40,033 nt of DNA from Rhizobium leguminosarum bv. viciae USDA 2370 (GCF_002008365.1 NZ_MRDL01000046.1:1-40033); one strand, 5' to 3'. Numbered from the stretch's first letter, positions 1 through 9,316 are shown. Program-made: numbers and translations. Notes: generated from the letters alone by a model not told the origin.

Positions 1-531
1 GCCTGCACCCGCAGGGCCGCAACGCAGTGGAGGACGGCAAAGCCGTTGCCGGCGGCGCGAGCCTGGCAGGACCAGAGCCGGAGCAGGACGCGATGACTGC
101 AATCTTAGTAGGAGGTTTTGACGAAGGCGGAAGTGGCAGATCAGCGAGTCGGCATCACGTCGCTCACATCGCCGATGAACCGCAGCGCAGATCGCTTGCT
201 GGCCGGCCGCGCCAATGACCGGGCGATGTCATCGCGCGAGGCGGTTTGGTCTTCCTCACATGAGGAGTTTGGCGTCAACGGCTATCTCGGAAATAACCGG
301 CGGCAAATCGGCAGAATCCAATTGCATAATGGCTCCGAATGCCGACGATGGCACGCGGCCCCATTGGACCAATCGGCTGAGCGAGTAAATCGAGGACATC
401 TCGACACGCGTGGAATCGATGTCCGATCGGACGGTTGGGGCGTGCCTCGCGCTTGCGGATCAGATCAGGATGTTGCGGTATCCCAATCGAAGACACCTGA
501 ACCAGAGCGACGCAGGCGACGGTCGATGGGG
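1..531. other. No convincing gene at left edge
   Basis: Several frames are open here on both strands, but none has a recognisable domain, a good ribosome binding site or natural composition; the long plus-strand frame is Arg/Ser rich, as expected of an antisense shadow. On the minus strand a short stretch ending near position 148 reads like a protein C-terminus (Arg-Phe-Ile-Gly-Asp-Val) but has no start and is closed upstream. The segment may hold a decayed gene or the downstream flank of the methyltransferase. Confidence 0.4.
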
Positions 532-1554
532 CTATTCAAAGAGAATGAGGCTTGCCGGAGTTGGCGGCATCGCCGCCACCGTGACGCCGGCAAGACCGGC
601 CAGTCCTGCCATCTCAGTCAGCTCACTTTGCGTATAAGCCTGACCCGCCGGCGTGCTGGCGAGCATCTCCCAAGAGAACGACGCAGGAAAAGGCGGCGAC
701 ACGCCATTTTCGTTCGGTACGAAATCCACCGCGACGATCCGACCATCCTTTGCAAGGCTCGCGACGATCTTTCGTAACAGTTGGGCGCACGTCGGCAGAT
801 CGAAATGGTGCAGAAAATTCGGAAGAAGGACAAGATCATAACCCGTGCCCCATTCAACATCGAAAGCACTGCCGGCAATTGTCTGGTACCGGTCAGACAC
901 GCCGGCATTTACCGCATTCTGCCTCGAAAGCTCCAACACGGCGGTCCAGTCGACGGCGACGATCTCCGCCGATGGAAGGCCCTTCGCAATTTCGATCCCG
1001 AAAAAGCCTGGACCTGCGGCAATGTCCAAAACTTTCTTGGGATGCCTGGCCCAGCCGCAGATTTCGTCGGCCAGTATTTTGGCGCTGAGCCCCGTAAAGG
1101 AGCCCATGCCGCGTGCAAACTTCAACCAGACGGGGTTGTCCGCAGAAATGTTTGCAAGCCCAACCGAACCGCCGTTTCGCACGACCGCGGCCGGATCGCG
1201 CAGAAAATTATCGAGTATTTCGGGTGCAGCGACGAACTCGACGGCAGAGCCCATATAGGCTGGCGAATTGCGATCGAGGAACATTTTGGTCGAGGGCGTC
1301 ACTCGGTACTGTCCGCTCTCCTTGGTCAGGAAACCGTGGACCACAAGGTAATCGCACAGGATGCGTATCCCACGCTCCGAGGCGCCTGTTATCGACGCCA
1401 GCAATGCTGCCGTTTTGCCCTCGCCGATATGAGTAAAGAGATCAAGCTCGATGGCCGCCCTGATCGCCGCCGTCTTGCGGCATGCAAACAGCGCATCGAT
1501 CACGAGTTCGGGCGACACGACGCCAGCACGGGCGTCCTCGACGATTGTTTGCAT
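532..1554 (-). CDS. SAM-dependent O-methyltransferase, two-domain class I
   Basis: The 340-residue product should transfer a methyl group from S-adenosylmethionine to a small molecule, usually a hydroxyl of an aromatic or polyketide substrate. Residues 15-90 look like the winged-helix dimerisation domain of such enzymes (for example the segment ending in VTPSTKMFL). Residues 150-330 are the Rossmann-type catalytic domain. Motif I is VLDIAAGPGFFG (176-187), with an acidic residue at the end of the next strand (AVDW, about 200-203) and LPNFLHHF at about 244-251. The frame is open upstream to 1716, but the ATG at 1554 is preferred: it follows a GGGGGA ribosome site and matches family N-termini. 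A plausible promoter lies just upstream (1607-1634). The gene stands alone. The substrate cannot be told from sequence. Confident about the family, not the substrate. Confidence 0.88.
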   Translation of the reverse strand: MQTIVEDARAGVVSPELVIDALFACRKTAAIRAAIELDLFTHIGEGKTAALLASITGASERGIRILCDYLVVHGFLTKESGQYRVTPSTKMFLDRNSPAYMGSAVEFVAAPEILDNFLRDPAAVVRNGGSVGLANISADNPVWLKFARGMGSFTGLSAKILADEICGWARHPKKVLDIAAGPGFFGIEIAKGLPSAEIVAVDWTAVLELSRQNAVNAGVSDRYQTIAGSAFDVEWGTGYDLVLLPNFLHHFDLPTCAQLLRKIVASLAKDGRIVAVDFVPNENGVSPPFPASFSWEMLASTPAGQAYTQSELTEMAGLAGLAGVTVAAMPPTPASLILFE

Positions 1555-1606
1555 GGGATCCCCCAGAGCCCTCGGTCGATCTTGCCTGGCAGCGCCAGCC
1601 GCAGAA

Positions 1607-1634
1607 ATTATGCGTATATCCACATATTCTACAA
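1607..1634 (-). promoter_or_regulatory. Candidate sigma70-like promoter of the methyltransferase
   Basis: On the minus strand TTGTAG (1634-1629) and CATAAT (1612-1607) are 16 bp apart in an AT-rich island within GC-rich DNA. Transcription would start near 1600, giving a leader of about 45 bases before the ATG at 1554. Confidence 0.4.
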
Positions 1635-2047
1635 TACTTACCGCGCTAACCTTATCGGGTGCCACGCCCTCATGGGCGAGCTGTCCTGCGGCCGGCGCGC
1701 CGTTCATGCCGACCAAGATGGCTGCGTTGTCGTGCCTGCACCAGTTTCCCCATAGTTGCCGGACGATACGCTTTTCCCATCTCGATCGCTGTCAGCACCC
1801 GTCCGTCTCGGATGCATGCTCGAGACGATGTCGCGGAGCCAGAAAACAGATTTGATGCAACGTCGCGCTGCGGCGCGAGCAAGGTCAGGCCGATCGCTGG
1901 ATTGAGTCGCCGCAAGATGCTCATGTGCGCGCGGCCGTGCACCGGGATGTTCAAGTCCCTCGGCGACAACAGCTTCGTTCGATCGAAGGGATACGGGGGT
2001 CGAGATCGACGAGCAATGAGGGGTCAATCTAACCCTCTCGCTCACAG
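1635..2047. other. Intergenic, no supported gene
   Basis: This lies between the end of the adenylate cyclase gene and the methyltransferase promoter. Frames are open on both strands, but their products are Arg/Ser/Pro rich and unlike known families. No terminator-like hairpin with a T-run was found. Confidence 0.4.
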
Positions 2048-3823
2048 TCAGTGTTCGGGCAACCCCGCTTGCCGCAGGCCCTCGGCCATTTGATCTGCCC
2101 ATTGCGGTGAGGCTCGAAACACAGGCCGTGTCATATAGCGCTGGATCGTAAAGCCCGGCTCGGCTGCCAGCAGCTTTTTCGCCGCCCATCGAGCTGTGTC
2201 CTCGTCACCACTCATTGCCGACCAGGCAGACATCATCCGGTATGGCCACGTCACCTCCGGGTGTTTGTTAACTACCTCCCGGGCAATGGAGATCGCCTCG
2301 GAAAGTTTGCCTGCCAGGGCCAAGGAAAGGGCCAAGCCCATTCTCATATTGAAGGCGAGTGGATCCGCCGGACTAAGCGTCATCGCCCGCTCGAAACGCT
2401 CTCGCGCGCAATCAGGCTGGCCTCTGTAGCTCGCGACCCATCCATATCTCGCCCATCCCCAGGCATTGTTTGGATCGAGCGCCAGTGCTCTTTCGAGATA
2501 GGCCGACGCCCCCTCCTGATCGCCGCAGTGGCTCAACGCTCCCCCGGTAGCGGTCAAGGCAGTCGGATCATCGTCAATCGAGGCCGCTGCAACCTCGATG
2601 GCGCGTAATGCGCATTCGAGGTCCTTCTCTGGTTCGTCAGTCCAGATGTAGCCGAGGTTCTGGGCGTGGCACCAGGCTAGGAAAGCATGGGCTCGGCCGT
2701 ACGCAGGATCGATCTCGATTGCGTCCTGAAGGAGCGGGATTGCCCGCTTGATAGCATCCTTATTCTGACCCCAGAGGTACGGGTAAGCCCGCATGACGAG
2801 GTCGTAGGCGCGCAGACTGCTGGGCGGTTTGCGCATCGCGAGCTCGATTTCCGCGCTGCGAATGGCTGGATGGACTGCGCCAGCGACCTGCGCCGCGATC
2901 CTGTCCTGGAACTCGAAGATGTCCTGGGTCGCGCCCTCATAGCGCTCGGACCAAAGCTGGGTCCGCATCTCGGCTTCAACAAGTTGGACCGAAATACGCA
3001 ACCGGTCCCCTCCCCGTCGGACGGTACCTTCGACCACGTAGGTCACGCTAAGTTCCCTGCCGACACTACGCACGTCGACGAAGCGACCCTTGTACGTGAA
3101 CGCTGACTGGCGCGCGATCACGAAGAAATTTCGTACTCGGGAGAGAGCGGCGGTGATTTCCTCCACGACGCCGTCCACGAAATATTCATCGCTCTGGCCG
3201 CTGAGATTGTCGAAGGGCATCACCACGATCGATGGTTGGTCCTTACCAAAGCGGGCCGAAAACGATCGCACCGACCCTGCCCCATTCCCTTCACCGTTCT
3301 CTTCGGGCCAATCCACTCGAAAGACAGAAACTGGCTTGGGGATATTTTTCAGGACGCGCTCTCCAAGGCTGGTGAGTGTGAACAGCACCTTGCCGTCGAG
3401 ATGCTCGCGCACCGACCCGGAAATGCATATGCCTGAGGGAGCGGCAATCTCCTGCAGGCGCGCCGCGATGTTCACGCCGTCGCCAAGAAGATCATCGCCA
3501 GACACGATCACGTCGCCAAGATTAATACCGATGCGAAATTCCAGGCGGCGATCCTGTGGAAAGTCGTTTGAGCGGCTGAGAAGGCTGCGCTGCATTTCGA
3601 CCGAGCACCGGACGGCCTGAACCGCACTTGGAAACTCCGCGACAAGGCCATCACCCGCGCTGCCGAAGATACGACCGCCATGCTCGAGCACCAGTGCCGC
3701 TATCTGATCGTGGCAAAGGGTGAGTTCACGAACGGTGGTCTCCTCATCAAGCGCCGTAAGGCGGCTGAAGCCCACGACGTCAGTGGAGAGAATGGCTGCA
3801 AGCTTTCGATTCACAGCGGTCAC
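2048..3823 (-). CDS. Class III adenylate/guanylate cyclase with TolB-like and TPR domains
   Basis: A 591-residue soluble signalling protein of a family common in rhizobia; it should make cAMP (less likely cGMP) from the nucleoside triphosphate. Residues 5-170 form the cyclase domain: metal-binding Asp15 (STDVVGFS) and Asp58 (GSAGDGL), and transition-state Asn118/Arg122 (GVNIAARL). The usual Lys-Thr before the Gly-Asp pair is Gly-Ser here. Residues 195-300 resemble the N-terminal domain of TolB (IVVMPFDNLSG) and 340-590 are TPR repeats (for example ALALDPNNAWGW), suited to protein contacts. There is no signal peptide or membrane segment. The start is GTG at 3823 with GGAG four bases upstream. 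It is a single-gene unit transcribed away from the SARP gene. Family assignment is sound; activity and ligand are unknown. Confidence 0.9.
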   Translation of the reverse strand: MTAVNRKLAAILSTDVVGFSRLTALDEETTVRELTLCHDQIAALVLEHGGRIFGSAGDGLVAEFPSAVQAVRCSVEMQRSLLSRSNDFPQDRRLEFRIGINLGDVIVSGDDLLGDGVNIAARLQEIAAPSGICISGSVREHLDGKVLFTLTSLGERVLKNIPKPVSVFRVDWPEENGEGNGAGSVRSFSARFGKDQPSIVVMPFDNLSGQSDEYFVDGVVEEITAALSRVRNFFVIARQSAFTYKGRFVDVRSVGRELSVTYVVEGTVRRGGDRLRISVQLVEAEMRTQLWSERYEGATQDIFEFQDRIAAQVAGAVHPAIRSAEIELAMRKPPSSLRAYDLVMRAYPYLWGQNKDAIKRAIPLLQDAIEIDPAYGRAHAFLAWCHAQNLGYIWTDEPEKDLECALRAIEVAAASIDDDPTALTATGGALSHCGDQEGASAYLERALALDPNNAWGWARYGWVASYRGQPDCARERFERAMTLSPADPLAFNMRMGLALSLALAGKLSEAISIAREVVNKHPEVTWPYRMMSAWSAMSGDEDTARWAAKKLLAAEPGFTIQRYMTRPVFRASPQWADQMAEGLRQAGLPEH

Positions 3824-4494
3824 CGCTCCATCTGGTGGCTGTCTATCCGCACTCAGTGCACTGCCTCAACCTTACATCTGACAAAGGTCAAATTCCACCG
3901 CGAGACCTGAATGGCGCCAACAATTCCGGCCGCCGCCTTGACGAAGACGCTTGACGGCCGCATCGGGCTGTCGCTTATCACTAGTTGAGATTGACTCGAC
4001 TTTGAGTAGTGCGCGTGCGCAAGTCAAGTGTTCAGATCCGAACGCAAGGCTTTCATGAAAGAGGTTCAGCCGGTTCTACAGAACCCCTTCGAGGCCTTCA
4101 ATCCGCTGAAACGTGTCGATCGTTATCTCTTCGAGACGGCCCGCAATTTAACTTGGTCGGTCTTTTCGCCTAAATCGAGACTGGTATTTGCGTTGCGTAA
4201 TTCGCAGCCTTTAGCGGCTGCCTGCGAAATTATGGCGCCTAAAACAACACTTCTTTGACGCTGCTTTGACGGTAGGGCGCTACGACCGGTTTGCGAAGTT
4301 ACGCAGAGGGATTTCAGCCGGTTATGCTTCAGTTCGATTATCGCAAAAGCATCGATCTTCCTTTCGGAATCCCGATTTCCCTTCCCGGTTGCTTGCCAGG
4401 CGCCGCAGGTATGGCAGACTGGTCTCTGGATGCCAGGTCTTCGACCTGCCAAACGAGCGCATCGGAGGCAACGGGGGCGGGGCCGGTGGATCGC
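3824..4494. other. Divergent intergenic region before the SARP-like gene
   Basis: This 670-base region separates the cyclase (minus) from the SARP-like gene (plus) and must hold the control sites of both. The stretch 3980-4260 is more AT-rich than its surroundings. It holds TGCGCGTGCGCA (about 4012-4021) and two copies of TTTGACG (about 4253-4270). A 76-codon plus-strand frame at 4028-4258 has no ribosome site or family match. The SARP frame itself is open back to 4291, so ATG 4411 is an alternative start. Confidence 0.4.
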
Positions 4495-6279
4495 ATGAAC
4501 AAGGGGCACGATCCGTTTCGGATGTTCCTGCTCGGGCCTTTTGCCCTTGTGGATGCTGAAGGGCGGTCGGTTACTCCGAAATCCAAAAAAGCCCAGGCTC
4601 TTCTGGCGATGCTTGCACTGTCCGCCCGGGGCTCGCGCTCGAGAATCTGGCTTCGGGACAAGTTGTGGAGTGATCGCTCCGACGACCAGGCGGCAGCCAG
4701 TCTGCGCCAGGCCCTTTTGGACATTCATAAGACTCTCGGGCCTGCACGTGATCTCTTGATTGCGGATAAGAATACCGTTTGGCTGGATATGGACCGACTG
4801 GTGCTTGATACCGAACTGGTGGTTCGGACAAACCGGTCCGCGGATCAAATCACCGACGAGTTGCTCGAAGGTATAGACATCCGCGATCCGGAATTCGAGG
4901 ACTGGTTAACGCTTGAACGGCAAAACTGGTATAGCCGGCTCAATGTCGGACAGGTCCACGACGTCTTCGAGCCGCGACAGCAGCCGAGCCGCGATATCGC
5001 CAAACATTCCGCCCTGCTACCTCTGACGGGTGCCCCGGATGTGCCAAGACAAGGCAAACCCGTGGAAATCGCCGGCAGCAACCCATATCGGCGGCCGGCA
5101 GACGGTGACTGGCAATGGGTCATGGTCCTTCAGCCCCCGATCGTGGTGGGTGTTGGAGAGGGCGGACAAATTGCTGCGACCCGGTTCCAGAATCTCATTG
5201 CAAAAGCCATCACCGATGGGCTGGCCATTGGCGTCAGCGACCTCTCCTTCGCTTTGCCGGATATTGAAGAGAGCGAACAGCGGATCAGCCTTCCGATATG
5301 CCTACAGCTTCGCCTCACGTTTGACGGTGACATGGTGATGATCGAACTGGTGATGAAGCACCTGATCAACAACCGCATTCATTGGCTGAGCAGTCAGGCA
5401 ATCAACCGCACGCAGTTCGAGCGGGGCGAGTTCGGCACCGCCGCTGCGCTGATCAGCCAGGCCGTCGATCAACTGGCCTATTTCCTGGAGACCCAGGCAA
5501 ACGACCGTCGACTGTCGCAAGACGGCCTCCTGATCGACGCCGTCAATGCGATCTTTCGGCTGTCGCGTAGCGATCTGGATAATGCGGAGCGGCGCCTGGA
5601 AGAACAGATCCAGTATCAGCCGCGGTCATCGACTTTTGCCTGGCTGTCATTCATCCGGACTTTCCAGGTTGGCCAACGTTTCAACGCGCTTGACGCGCAT
5701 CTGATCGAGGAAGCTCAGGCATATGCGCGCAAAGCGCTGGAACTCGATCCGCAGAATTCCGTTTCGCTCGCGCTCGTCGGCCACGTCCATTCATTCCTGT
5801 TCGGCGAATACGACTATGCGGCCAACCTGTTCGAAAAATCGATCCGCCTGAATCCGGCCCTGCCGCTCAGTTGGGACCTCTACGCGATGCTGCACTGCTA
5901 TGCAGGCCAGCCCGACAAGGCGGTGGCCATGGCGCGTTGGGTACAAGAGCTCGGCGTCTACAGTCCGCATAAATATTACTTCGATACGACCAAATGCATT
6001 GCGGCAGCGCTTGCGGGCGATCATGCCGCAGCCATAGCTGCAGGCGAAGAAGCCCTGCGGGCACGGCCGAACTTCAACAGTCTGCTGCGCTATCTTGCCT
6101 CCAGTCACGCCCATTCCAACAATCTCGGCGGCGCGCGGCATTACCTGCAGCGTCTTGAGGCGGTCGAGGGCGGCTTCTCCATCAACGCCTTCCGCGGCAG
6201 CGGCTATCCGCTGCTCGACACAGGCGGCGGCCAGATCTTGATCGACGGTCTGCTCAAGGCCGGCGCCAAGCTGCGCTGA
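4495..6279 (+). CDS. SARP/BTAD-like transcriptional regulator with TPR repeats
   Basis: About 594 residues from the preferred ATG at 4495. Residues 5-80 look like the winged-helix DNA-binding domain of SARP-type activators: a beta hairpin FRMFLLGPFAL, a Lys-rich start of the first helix (PKSKKAQALLAML), then IWLRDKLWSD and AAASLRQALLDIHK. This is the usual order before a bacterial transcriptional activator (BTAD) domain. The middle is less typical. From residue 360 to the end there are TPR-like helices (for example ARKALELDPQNSVSLALVG). Such proteins combine N-terminal DNA binding with a C-terminal sensor for ligand or partner. It lies 41 bases before the haloperoxidase-like gene on the same strand, so it is probably the regulator of the following block. 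The frame is open upstream to 4291; 4411 is another possible start. Confidence 0.8.
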   Translation: MNKGHDPFRMFLLGPFALVDAEGRSVTPKSKKAQALLAMLALSARGSRSRIWLRDKLWSDRSDDQAAASLRQALLDIHKTLGPARDLLIADKNTVWLDMDRLVLDTELVVRTNRSADQITDELLEGIDIRDPEFEDWLTLERQNWYSRLNVGQVHDVFEPRQQPSRDIAKHSALLPLTGAPDVPRQGKPVEIAGSNPYRRPADGDWQWVMVLQPPIVVGVGEGGQIAATRFQNLIAKAITDGLAIGVSDLSFALPDIEESEQRISLPICLQLRLTFDGDMVMIELVMKHLINNRIHWLSSQAINRTQFERGEFGTAAALISQAVDQLAYFLETQANDRRLSQDGLLIDAVNAIFRLSRSDLDNAERRLEEQIQYQPRSSTFAWLSFIRTFQVGQRFNALDAHLIEEAQAYARKALELDPQNSVSLALVGHVHSFLFGEYDYAANLFEKSIRLNPALPLSWDLYAMLHCYAGQPDKAVAMARWVQELGVYSPHKYYFDTTKCIAAALAGDHAAAIAAGEEALRARPNFNSLLRYLASSHAHSNNLGGARHYLQRLEAVEGGFSINAFRGSGYPLLDTGGGQILIDGLLKAGAKLR

Positions 6280-6320
6280 ACTCCGGACAAATCTTCACAT
6301 CATCGCGCAAGGAGGCTCCA

Positions 6321-7349
6321 ATGGAAGCGGACACTACTGAGGAATCGCAATCGAAAATTGTTTCATTTCTAAACAGTTATAAATTCAGGATTGAGCCGGA
6401 TACGGTCCTTCCATGCGAACCCAGGGACGATGCCGGTGCTGATCCTCTCGCCGGTGCATCACCGGCTGCACCTGATGAAGCCCCCGAAGCTGTGCTTTTC
6501 CTCGGCACGGATGACGATGGATCGCCCCTGCCCGGGCCCATGATGGCGACGATGGCCGTAGCCTCGATCCTCAACAAGAGCGTCGCAAACAAGTCGGTGC
6601 TCAACAAGGCGTCGCTGAACAAAAACAAGAACAAAAATAAGAATAAGAACAAGAACAAGTCGACGATGGACGGCGGCAGCCTCGGCGTGTCGCAGCTTAT
6701 TCCCTCCTTCGAGCTGCGCAGGCTGCACCAGCAACCATCACGCAACGCCTATACCGCGGCTCGGCGCTTCACCTGGGAAATGCTGGATATACTTCCGCCG
6801 CCAGGCCCCGATTATACCCGCCTCGAAACGACGGTGCTGCTCTCTATGCAACGCCGCGACCGCGAACGCGTGCGACGCCTGCCCGATATCCAAATCGAGT
6901 CGACGATCTCCGTGGGGGAATTCACCCGCGCATTGCATATCGAGGATCTCGGCGGTTTCGAGCAGACGGAAGGCCTTTTCCAGGCGATCCTGACGGCCTG
7001 CGAATATGTCGGACTGATCTACAAGAGCCAGTTCAACCGGCTGCGGCCAAACCAGTTCGAGCCGATGCTGCGGCCGTTGTTGGCCGTGCCGGTCCACGAG
7101 TCCTATCCCAGCAACCATTCGTTCCAGTGCTTTTCGATCGCCTTCGCGTTCTCGACGATCCTGCCGGAACATCCGGCCACCGACGAGCTTGCCCGCATCG
7201 CCCAGAACGTCGCCGAAAATCGCGAATGGGCCGGCCTGCACTATCCGAGCGATACGCAGGCAGGGCGAGATCTCGCCCGGCGTTTCGCTCCCTACCTCCA
7301 CGACGCGTTCGGTCCTCTGTTCCAGGCCGTACACGACGAATGGGTCTGA
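6321..7349 (+). CDS. PAP2-superfamily / vanadium-dependent haloperoxidase-like protein
   Basis: The 342-residue protein carries the three-part active site of the PAP2 phosphatase/vanadium haloperoxidase superfamily: Lys235 with Arg242-Pro243, Ser264-Asn-His266 in PSNHS, and Arg301 with His307 followed by Asp311. In this superfamily these residues bind phosphate or vanadate. Family members either hydrolyse phosphate esters or use peroxide to oxidise halides. There is no signal peptide or hydrophobic segment, which favours a soluble haloperoxidase-like enzyme over a membrane lipid phosphatase. The central Gly of the usual PSGH is Asn. Residues 85-113 form an Asn-Lys repeat, unusual in an enzyme and probably a flexible linker between an N-terminal low-complexity part (1-115) and the helical domain. 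The start follows GGAGG at 6311-6315. The protease gene begins 25 bases downstream, probably in the same operon. Confidence 0.82.
   Translation: MEADTTEESQSKIVSFLNSYKFRIEPDTVLPCEPRDDAGADPLAGASPAAPDEAPEAVLFLGTDDDGSPLPGPMMATMAVASILNKSVANKSVLNKASLNKNKNKNKNKNKNKSTMDGGSLGVSQLIPSFELRRLHQQPSRNAYTAARRFTWEMLDILPPPGPDYTRLETTVLLSMQRRDRERVRRLPDIQIESTISVGEFTRALHIEDLGGFEQTEGLFQAILTACEYVGLIYKSQFNRLRPNQFEPMLRPLLAVPVHESYPSNHSFQCFSIAFAFSTILPEHPATDELARIAQNVAENREWAGLHYPSDTQAGRDLARRFAPYLHDAFGPLFQAVHDEWV
6573..6659 (+). repeat. In-frame Asn-Lys hexanucleotide repeat
   Basis: This codes for residues 85-113 of the haloperoxidase-like protein. It begins as imperfect Asn-Lys pairs spaced by three or four residues and ends as seven uninterrupted Asn-Lys pairs. 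At DNA level this is a run of AACAAG/AATAAG/AACAAA units. Because the unit is six bases, slippage would change length without breaking the frame. Confidence 0.9.
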
Positions 7350-7374
7350 AATCGCCAGTTGCACAACAGGGATC

Positions 7375-9075
7375 ATGAACATGACGGATCAAACACAAAT
7401 GCCTGAGCCCGCACCGATCAACTACTATTATCTCTGGCACCTGACTGCCCTTGGCGTGGTCGACGCGGAATACGGATCGGCTCCGCCCGCTCCACCGGCG
7501 CTCGATGCGAGCGCTGTACGCGCGCTCCCCGATCCCCTCATCACCGGCACGGTCTGGGATGCCATCGCTTCCGCCGGCCCGTTGCGACCCGCGCGGGTCG
7601 CGCTGATCGATGTCGGCGTATCTCCGGATCATCCCAATCTGGCAACCCGGCTTGACCGGGAGGCGTCAATCGATTTGACGACCCATCGTTACGGCGCGCG
7701 CGTGCTCGAAATACTCGATACGACCACGTCGTTTGACCGCGAGGAAAGACATGCCTTCTTTGCCGGGCTCGACATCGCTCCGCTTGGCAATATCGGCCTT
7801 TCGAACGACGACCGGGACTATCTCAGTGACCTGGTTGCCGAATATGCCACGTCGGAGGGTGTTCTCCGGCGGCTCTATAATCCGGAATCGCTGTTTGCGT
7901 CGCATGGTACCTGCTGTGCAGGGCTGATTGTCGGCGAACCCGCCGTTGTTGCGGAAGAAGGTACGCCAAGCCTTCCGCCGGAAGGAGCCTTCTACGGTGA
8001 TAGTGACGAGCTGCGCACGAGCGGCAATCGCAATGTCATCCCCTATTTCGGCGTTGATCCTTTCTCAAGGCTCATCTCGATCAGAACGTCCTTCGAAGAC
8101 GATGTCAGGCAGTTCATTGCGGCCTTCCTTTATGCCTATCTTCAGAAAGCAGATGTGATCGTCTTGCCGCGCGGTCTGCCTGACCCGAAACGCAGCATCG
8201 TCGATCCGAAGAACGAGCTGAAGGCCGACCTGGAATTATGGAAAAACCAGGATGCCGCCAATCTCTTCGCGCGCATTGCCCTTGCTGATCAAGGTGGACC
8301 TGAACTGGAGCCGAAGGTTGCGCAGAAAGGCTCCAATCCGGATCGTCCGTGGCATGTCCTCAGGCAACTCATCCTCGCCATCAGCCGGCACATCCCGATC
8401 GTCTGCGCCGCAGGAAACAGTGGCGAGAGCCAGCTGATCTATCCGGCAAGTCTTGCCGCCGACAACAACGGCGTCATTGCAGTTGGGGCCGTTACCGTCG
8501 AAGGTTTCCGTTCGGGCTACAGCAATTACGGCGAAGGATTGACGTTAGTCTCCCCCTCCGACGACGGGGAGGTCTTCAACAGGCATCAGTTGCGCCTCGA
8601 CCGGCTTTCTCCATTTGCCGCGCAGCACGACTACAGCGCTTTTCGAACACGGGAATACTACTATTCGCACTTCTCGCTGCTGACGACGGACCTGTCGGGG
8701 ATTTTCGGCTATAATCAGGGCTCCGATCCGTGGTCGGCCATCGTGCCGTTCGGAACCAATCCGGGCATCGGAGGCGGATACTACACTCCCTTCGGGGGCA
8801 CATCAGGCGCGTCGGCGCAGGTGGGCGGGTTATGCGCCCTGATACAGCGGGCTTACAAAAGCCGCCACAATGCCGGTGAACGCCTCTCGGGGCCTCAAGT
8901 GAAATCGATTCTGAAAGCTGCGTCCCGCCTGGACGCAATTGTCGCGCCCGGCACGAGGAAATTGACGGCAGATTGTATGAACGCCGAGAGCGAGGATGCC
9001 GTCGAGATGGCCTATTTCTTCGGGTCGGGCCTGCCGAATGCGCGGGCAGCGGTGCAGGCGGCTCTGGCGATCTGA
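7375..9075 (+). CDS. Subtilisin-like (S8) serine protease, probably cytoplasmic
   Basis: About 566 residues from ATG 7375 (ATG 7381 also possible; AGGGA precedes both). The S8 catalytic triad is complete: Asp79 in VALIDVGVSPDHP, His177 in SHGTCCAG and Ser477 in GGTSGASA. The oxyanion Asn348 is in CAAGNSGES. There is no signal peptide, no recognisable inhibitor-type propeptide and no membrane segment, so the protease likely works inside the cell. A large insertion (about 190-330) between the His and Asn motifs is rich in acidic and aromatic residues and could shape substrate choice. The gene is 25 bases after the haloperoxidase-like gene and is followed by a strong terminator. In peptide-maturation clusters S8 proteases often cleave leader sequences; that role here is inference from context. 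Confidence 0.9.
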   Translation: MNMTDQTQMPEPAPINYYYLWHLTALGVVDAEYGSAPPAPPALDASAVRALPDPLITGTVWDAIASAGPLRPARVALIDVGVSPDHPNLATRLDREASIDLTTHRYGARVLEILDTTTSFDREERHAFFAGLDIAPLGNIGLSNDDRDYLSDLVAEYATSEGVLRRLYNPESLFASHGTCCAGLIVGEPAVVAEEGTPSLPPEGAFYGDSDELRTSGNRNVIPYFGVDPFSRLISIRTSFEDDVRQFIAAFLYAYLQKADVIVLPRGLPDPKRSIVDPKNELKADLELWKNQDAANLFARIALADQGGPELEPKVAQKGSNPDRPWHVLRQLILAISRHIPIVCAAGNSGESQLIYPASLAADNNGVIAVGAVTVEGFRSGYSNYGEGLTLVSPSDDGEVFNRHQLRLDRLSPFAAQHDYSAFRTREYYYSHFSLLTTDLSGIFGYNQGSDPWSAIVPFGTNPGIGGGYYTPFGGTSGASAQVGGLCALIQRAYKSRHNAGERLSGPQVKSILKAASRLDAIVAPGTRKLTADCMNAESEDAVEMAYFFGSGLPNARAAVQAALAI

Positions 9076-9102
9076 CCCCGCGGCTGCGTTATCCAGAATT
9101 CC

Positions 9103-9129
9103 AAGCCTCCTCGATCGAGGAGGCTTTTT
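9103..9129 (+). terminator. Rho-independent terminator after the S8 protease gene
   Basis: A perfect inverted repeat, AAGCCTCCTC-GATC-GAGGAGGCTT, at 9103-9126 is followed by a T-run (9125-9129) 28 bases after the stop codon. It should end most transcripts of the regulator-haloperoxidase-protease unit. The next three genes then need read-through or their own promoter. Confidence 0.85.
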
Positions 9130-9316
9130 CTTTGTTTACGTCATTTTTACGGATTTTTAACGCGGAACTGGCGGGCGAATGACGCCCTCGGGGGATAGTG
9201 CCTCTCAACAGACGACGCACAACGTTCCGATGACGGACGACGTCGTCTCGAACTCCGGCATTTTTGCCCGAGATGCAATCTTGATCCGCCCGAAGACAAA
9301 CTCACGGAGGCTGCCG

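Noticed and set aside
118..777. 219-codon plus-strand frame at the left edge
   Set aside because: Arg/Ser-rich shadow that overlaps the methyltransferase on the other strand; no domain or ribosome site.
4028..4258. 76-codon ORF upstream of the SARP-like gene
   Set aside because: No ribosome site, no family resemblance; lies in the divergent control region.
6573..6659. CRISPR-like or satellite array
   Set aside because: The repeat is a short in-frame codon repeat without spacers.
6377..6745. Minus-strand frame opposite the Asn-Lys repeat with a hydrophobic Leu/Phe run
   Set aside because: The hydrophobic run is the antisense of the Asn-Lys codons, not a real membrane segment.
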